Source of the DNA: Candidatus Omnitrophota bacterium
GTDB lineage: Bacteria; Ratteibacteria; UBA8468; B48-G9; JAFGKM01
Direction of reading: 5' to 3'
NCBI GenBank assembly: GCA_023818745.1
Contig: JAMWBY010000003.1
Span: 1-32,672, forward strand
Length of the DNA stretch: 32,672 nucleotides
The position numbers and the translations under genes were made by a program. The notes beneath the pieces are model-generated. The model did no database searches. It was not told the origin of the DNA and was given only the letters and a program-made list of their open reading frames with translations. Shown here in pieces: positions 29,806 to 32,672 of this stretch (positions are counted from its first letter, which is position 1; each line of letters opens with the position of its first letter).

Positions 29806-31374
29806 ATGATTAAGTGGAGAAAAAAAGAGAAGAAGGGAATAAAGGGGTTTGATAAGAGAAAAGCAGTATTATTAATATTGTTGTTGGCATTTCTCCTTAG
29901 AATAAGTTATTTGTTTTTTTTGAAAGACACTGTTTTTTTTAATCCTTATATTATGGATAAACATGACCAAAAAACATTTATTTTATGGGCAGAACAGATT
30001 TTAAAGCATCCTTTTTATGTTGATGGAAATGTTTTTTATATGGCTCCATTTTATCCTTATTTTCTTGCTTTTGTTCATTTAATTTCAAATGGTAATTTAT
30101 TTTTAATTTATATTGTACAAATTTTATTTGATGTCTTTTTATGCTATTTAATTTATCTTCTCGGGAAAATACTCTATGATGAAGCAACTGGAATTCTTGC
30201 AAGTTTTTTCTGTGCATTTTATAGGTCTTTTGTTATCTATTCATCTACTATTCTAAGTGACAATTTAATTATGTTTCTTTATATTTCTTTTATTACTTCT
30301 TTGTACGTTTTTCTTATGAGGAAAAGTTTGAAATGGTTGATAATTACAGGAATTTTGCTTGGTTTTTCTGCTCTTGCAAAACCAACTATTGGAATTTTTT
30401 TACCATTTTTATTTATCGGACTTTTAATTTATGATAAAAAAGATTGCTTATTAAATTTAAAATTTAAAATTGGATATCCTCAGGATAGAATTTTTACTTT
30501 TTTTTTCATTGTTTTTATTGCAGGAATTGTAATTTTACCGATTACTATAAGGAATTGGTATGTTGGAAGAGTTTTTGTTCCTATATGTTCAAATGGTCCT
30601 GAAAACTGGAGGATTGGTAATAGCGCTGATTCTATTGGTCTCTTTTACTATCCAACAGGTCCACTTCTTTCACCTTTATCATTGGATTTCTGGAAATTAT
30701 TTTTAAAAAAAATGTATCTATTTTTTACAAGTTATGAGTGGCCTCAGAATATGAATATTTATTTAATGGAACAGTTAATACCTTTGCTTAAAATTGCTTT
30801 TGTTAGATTTGGTTTAATAATCCCACTTGGTTTATTTGGATTAATTTTATTTTTTAAAAATTTTAGAAAAAATTTTTTATTTATAACATTTACTTTTTCA
30901 AATATTCTATGGGTTGTTTTATTTTTCATTGTTGATAGATACAGATTTCCTGCAGTCGCTTGTTTTTCTATATCTGCCGCATATCTTATTATATGGGCTT
31001 ATAAAGAAATATTTAAAAATAAAAAAATTTTGTATCCATTTTTAATGTTTTTTTTAATATTTATTTTTGCTTATATTTTTAATAGTGGCCCTTCTGAACT
31101 ATTGCCTCGTAAAAGTAAAGAAATTTTTGGGTATTTAAGTGCCAAAGGAATAGGAGAAGATTTGAGAGAGAAAAAAATAAAACAGGCATATAAAAAAGCA
31201 ACTGCATTTTTGAAAATTTTACCTGATGACCCAAAAAGTAATTTTCTGATGGCTCTTGTTTATTACGAGATGGGAGATAGAGAAAAAATGTTTTGGTATT
31301 TAGATAAAACTTTTAAACTTAATCCTGAATTTAAACCAGCAAAAGAATTTTTAGAAGATTTGAATAGAAAATGA
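29806..31374 (+). CDS. GT-C/PMT (ArnT-like, GT39-type) membrane protein with C-terminal TPR-like segment
   Basis: 522 aa; many TM helices; first loop DKHDQKTFILWAEQILKHPFYVDGNVFYMAPFYPYFLAFVH; C-terminal PDDPKSNFLMALVYYEMGDREKMFWYLDKTFKLNPEFKPAKEFLE. Confidence 0.82.
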   Translation: MIKWRKKEKKGIKGFDKRKAVLLILLLAFLLRISYLFFLKDTVFFNPYIMDKHDQKTFILWAEQILKHPFYVDGNVFYMAPFYPYFLAFVHLISNGNLFLIYIVQILFDVFLCYLIYLLGKILYDEATGILASFFCAFYRSFVIYSSTILSDNLIMFLYISFITSLYVFLMRKSLKWLIITGILLGFSALAKPTIGIFLPFLFIGLLIYDKKDCLLNLKFKIGYPQDRIFTFFFIVFIAGIVILPITIRNWYVGRVFVPICSNGPENWRIGNSADSIGLFYYPTGPLLSPLSLDFWKLFLKKMYLFFTSYEWPQNMNIYLMEQLIPLLKIAFVRFGLIIPLGLFGLILFFKNFRKNFLFITFTFSNILWVVLFFIVDRYRFPAVACFSISAAYLIIWAYKEIFKNKKILYPFLMFFLIFIFAYIFNSGPSELLPRKSKEIFGYLSAKGIGEDLREKKIKQAYKKATAFLKILPDDPKSNFLMALVYYEMGDREKMFWYLDKTFKLNPEFKPAKEFLEDLNRK

Positions 31375-32672
31375 TAATTTTAAAAAAAATTTTATTTTTA
31401 ATAATATTTTCCTTCTATTTCTGTTTTGGGAATATTAAAAATTTATCTATTGAAAAGCAAGAAAGAATTATTATATTTGCACCTCATCCTGATGATGAAA
31501 TTCTTGCCTGCGCAGGTTTAATTCAGAAAATTATAAAAAATCAAGGTGAAGTATATATTGTTTATCTTACAAATGGCGACCATAATCAATTACCTTATAG
31601 GATTTATGAAAAAAAGATTATTTTAAACCCAACCGATTATATAAAACTTGGAGAAATAAGAAGAAAAGAGTCAATAAAAGCAACAGGAATTTTGGGTATT
31701 CCTAAGGGAAATCTGATATTTTTAGGGTATCCTGATTTTGGGACATTGAAAATTTGGGAAAATTATTGGGGACAAAATAAACCATATAAAAGTTTTCTAA
31801 CAAAAGCAAGTTATGTTCCTTATAAAGAAAATTATTCTTTTGGAAGACCATATATAAGTGAGAGTATTTTAACCGATATTAAAGAATTACTTAAAGATAT
31901 AAAACCAACAAAAGTATTTACAACTTCTCCTTATGATACCAATGTTGACCATAGAGCACTTTATAATTTTATCAGAGTAGCAATTTTAGAACAAGAAATA
32001 AAACCAGAAATTTTTATTTATTTAATACATTTTAAAAATTATCCAGGTAAGTCAGAAAAATTAATTTTGCCTGATATTTTTTCTATTTTTGAAATTTATA
32101 ATATCTTTCTTGATGAAAAAGAAATAGAAAATAAAAAAGTTGCCTTGGAATGTTTTAAATCTCAAACAATATTTAAAAAAAACTGGTTTTCTTCTTTTGT
32201 TAAAAGTAATGAAATTTTTTATAAAGAAAATGATTTGAAATTAAAAAGTAATATAATTATGGAGAGTGAAAAAGAAGCAGAATATAATGAATATAGGAAT
32301 ATTTCTTTACCATTTTATGTAAACTTAAAAAATAAAGGAGAGTTTTTAGAAGTTGAGTTTATACATAAAAAGAAAACAATTCTGCCTACCTATTATGTTT
32401 TTTATTTATTTCCTTTTAAGAAACAAATTGAGTTTTCAAAAATGCCCAAAATAAAAATAAATTTAAAAAAAGAAAATGGAATTTTGACTTCTTTAAATTA
32501 TTTAACACCTACAAATCAACTTAAGTATGAAAAATCAAAAGATAAATTTAATTTCAAAATAAAATACGAGGATATAAATTATCCTGAGTACTTATTTTTC
32601 TCAGCAAATATAAAAATTGGTAATATAAATTATGATTTTATTCCTTGGGAGGTTATAAAGATTGAATATTAA
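31371..32672 (+). CDS. PIG-L (LmbE-like) family deacetylase with additional C-terminal domain
   Basis: 433 aa; signal peptide; IIIFAPHPDDEILACAGLIQKI; TSPYDTNVDHRALYNFIRVA; about 200 aa C-terminal extension; stop TAA is the last codon of the window. Confidence 0.9.
   Translation: MIILKKILFLIIFSFYFCFGNIKNLSIEKQERIIIFAPHPDDEILACAGLIQKIIKNQGEVYIVYLTNGDHNQLPYRIYEKKIILNPTDYIKLGEIRRKESIKATGILGIPKGNLIFLGYPDFGTLKIWENYWGQNKPYKSFLTKASYVPYKENYSFGRPYISESILTDIKELLKDIKPTKVFTTSPYDTNVDHRALYNFIRVAILEQEIKPEIFIYLIHFKNYPGKSEKLILPDIFSIFEIYNIFLDEKEIENKKVALECFKSQTIFKKNWFSSFVKSNEIFYKENDLKLKSNIIMESEKEAEYNEYRNISLPFYVNLKNKGEFLEVEFIHKKKTILPTYYVFYLFPFKKQIEFSKMPKIKINLKKENGILTSLNYLTPTNQLKYEKSKDKFNFKIKYEDINYPEYLFFSANIKIGNINYDFIPWEVIKIEY

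Noticed and set aside
1-32672. CRISPR arrays, tRNA/rRNA genes, transposases, prophage or toxin-antitoxin modules
   Set aside because: None seen: no regularly spaced repeats, no cloverleaf noticed by eye, and no matching protein motifs. A tRNAscan or Rfam run would be needed to exclude small RNAs formally.

Overview
AT-rich, apparently bacterial chromosomal window with mostly housekeeping content and an envelope or carbohydrate flavour. No tRNA, rRNA, CRISPR, phage or transposase signal was seen. Left part (1-8.5 kb): C-terminus of an isocitrate/isopropylmalate dehydrogenase-like protein, a GH127 (DUF1680) glycosidase, a small secreted protein, a decayed URO-D-family methyltransferase pseudogene, an M24-like protein with altered metal ligands, NfeD protease, LOG-family protein, macro-domain protein and an aldo/keto reductase with ferredoxin-type cysteines. 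Middle (8.45-21.04 kb, all minus strand): a tightly packed run nusA-infB-HIT-lptC-like-spoIID-hpf-ptsN-ptsI-PGI/PMI-metK-ahcY-coaE-rho, preceded by a near-consensus sigma70 promoter (TTGACA-17-TAAAAT). Right part (21.09-32.67 kb, plus strand): MFS transporter, an unassigned 120-aa ORF, CCA/polyA polymerase, HIT protein, an endonuclease Q-like PHP protein, a standalone GMP-synthase-type PP-ATPase, hisH, hisF, a sugar-nucleotide epimerase, a small ArsR-like winged-helix protein, a GT-C/PMT-like membrane protein with a TPR-like tail, and a PIG-L deacetylase. The most unusual signal is a pair of nearly identical 24-26 bp operator-like palindromes (TTTAAtcAATTGagCAATTagTTAAA and TTAAccAATTGagCAATTaaTTAA). 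One lies just before the winged-helix gene; the other lies after it, directly against the start codon of the GT-C gene. All calls come from reading the sequence and supplied translations; no database search was run.
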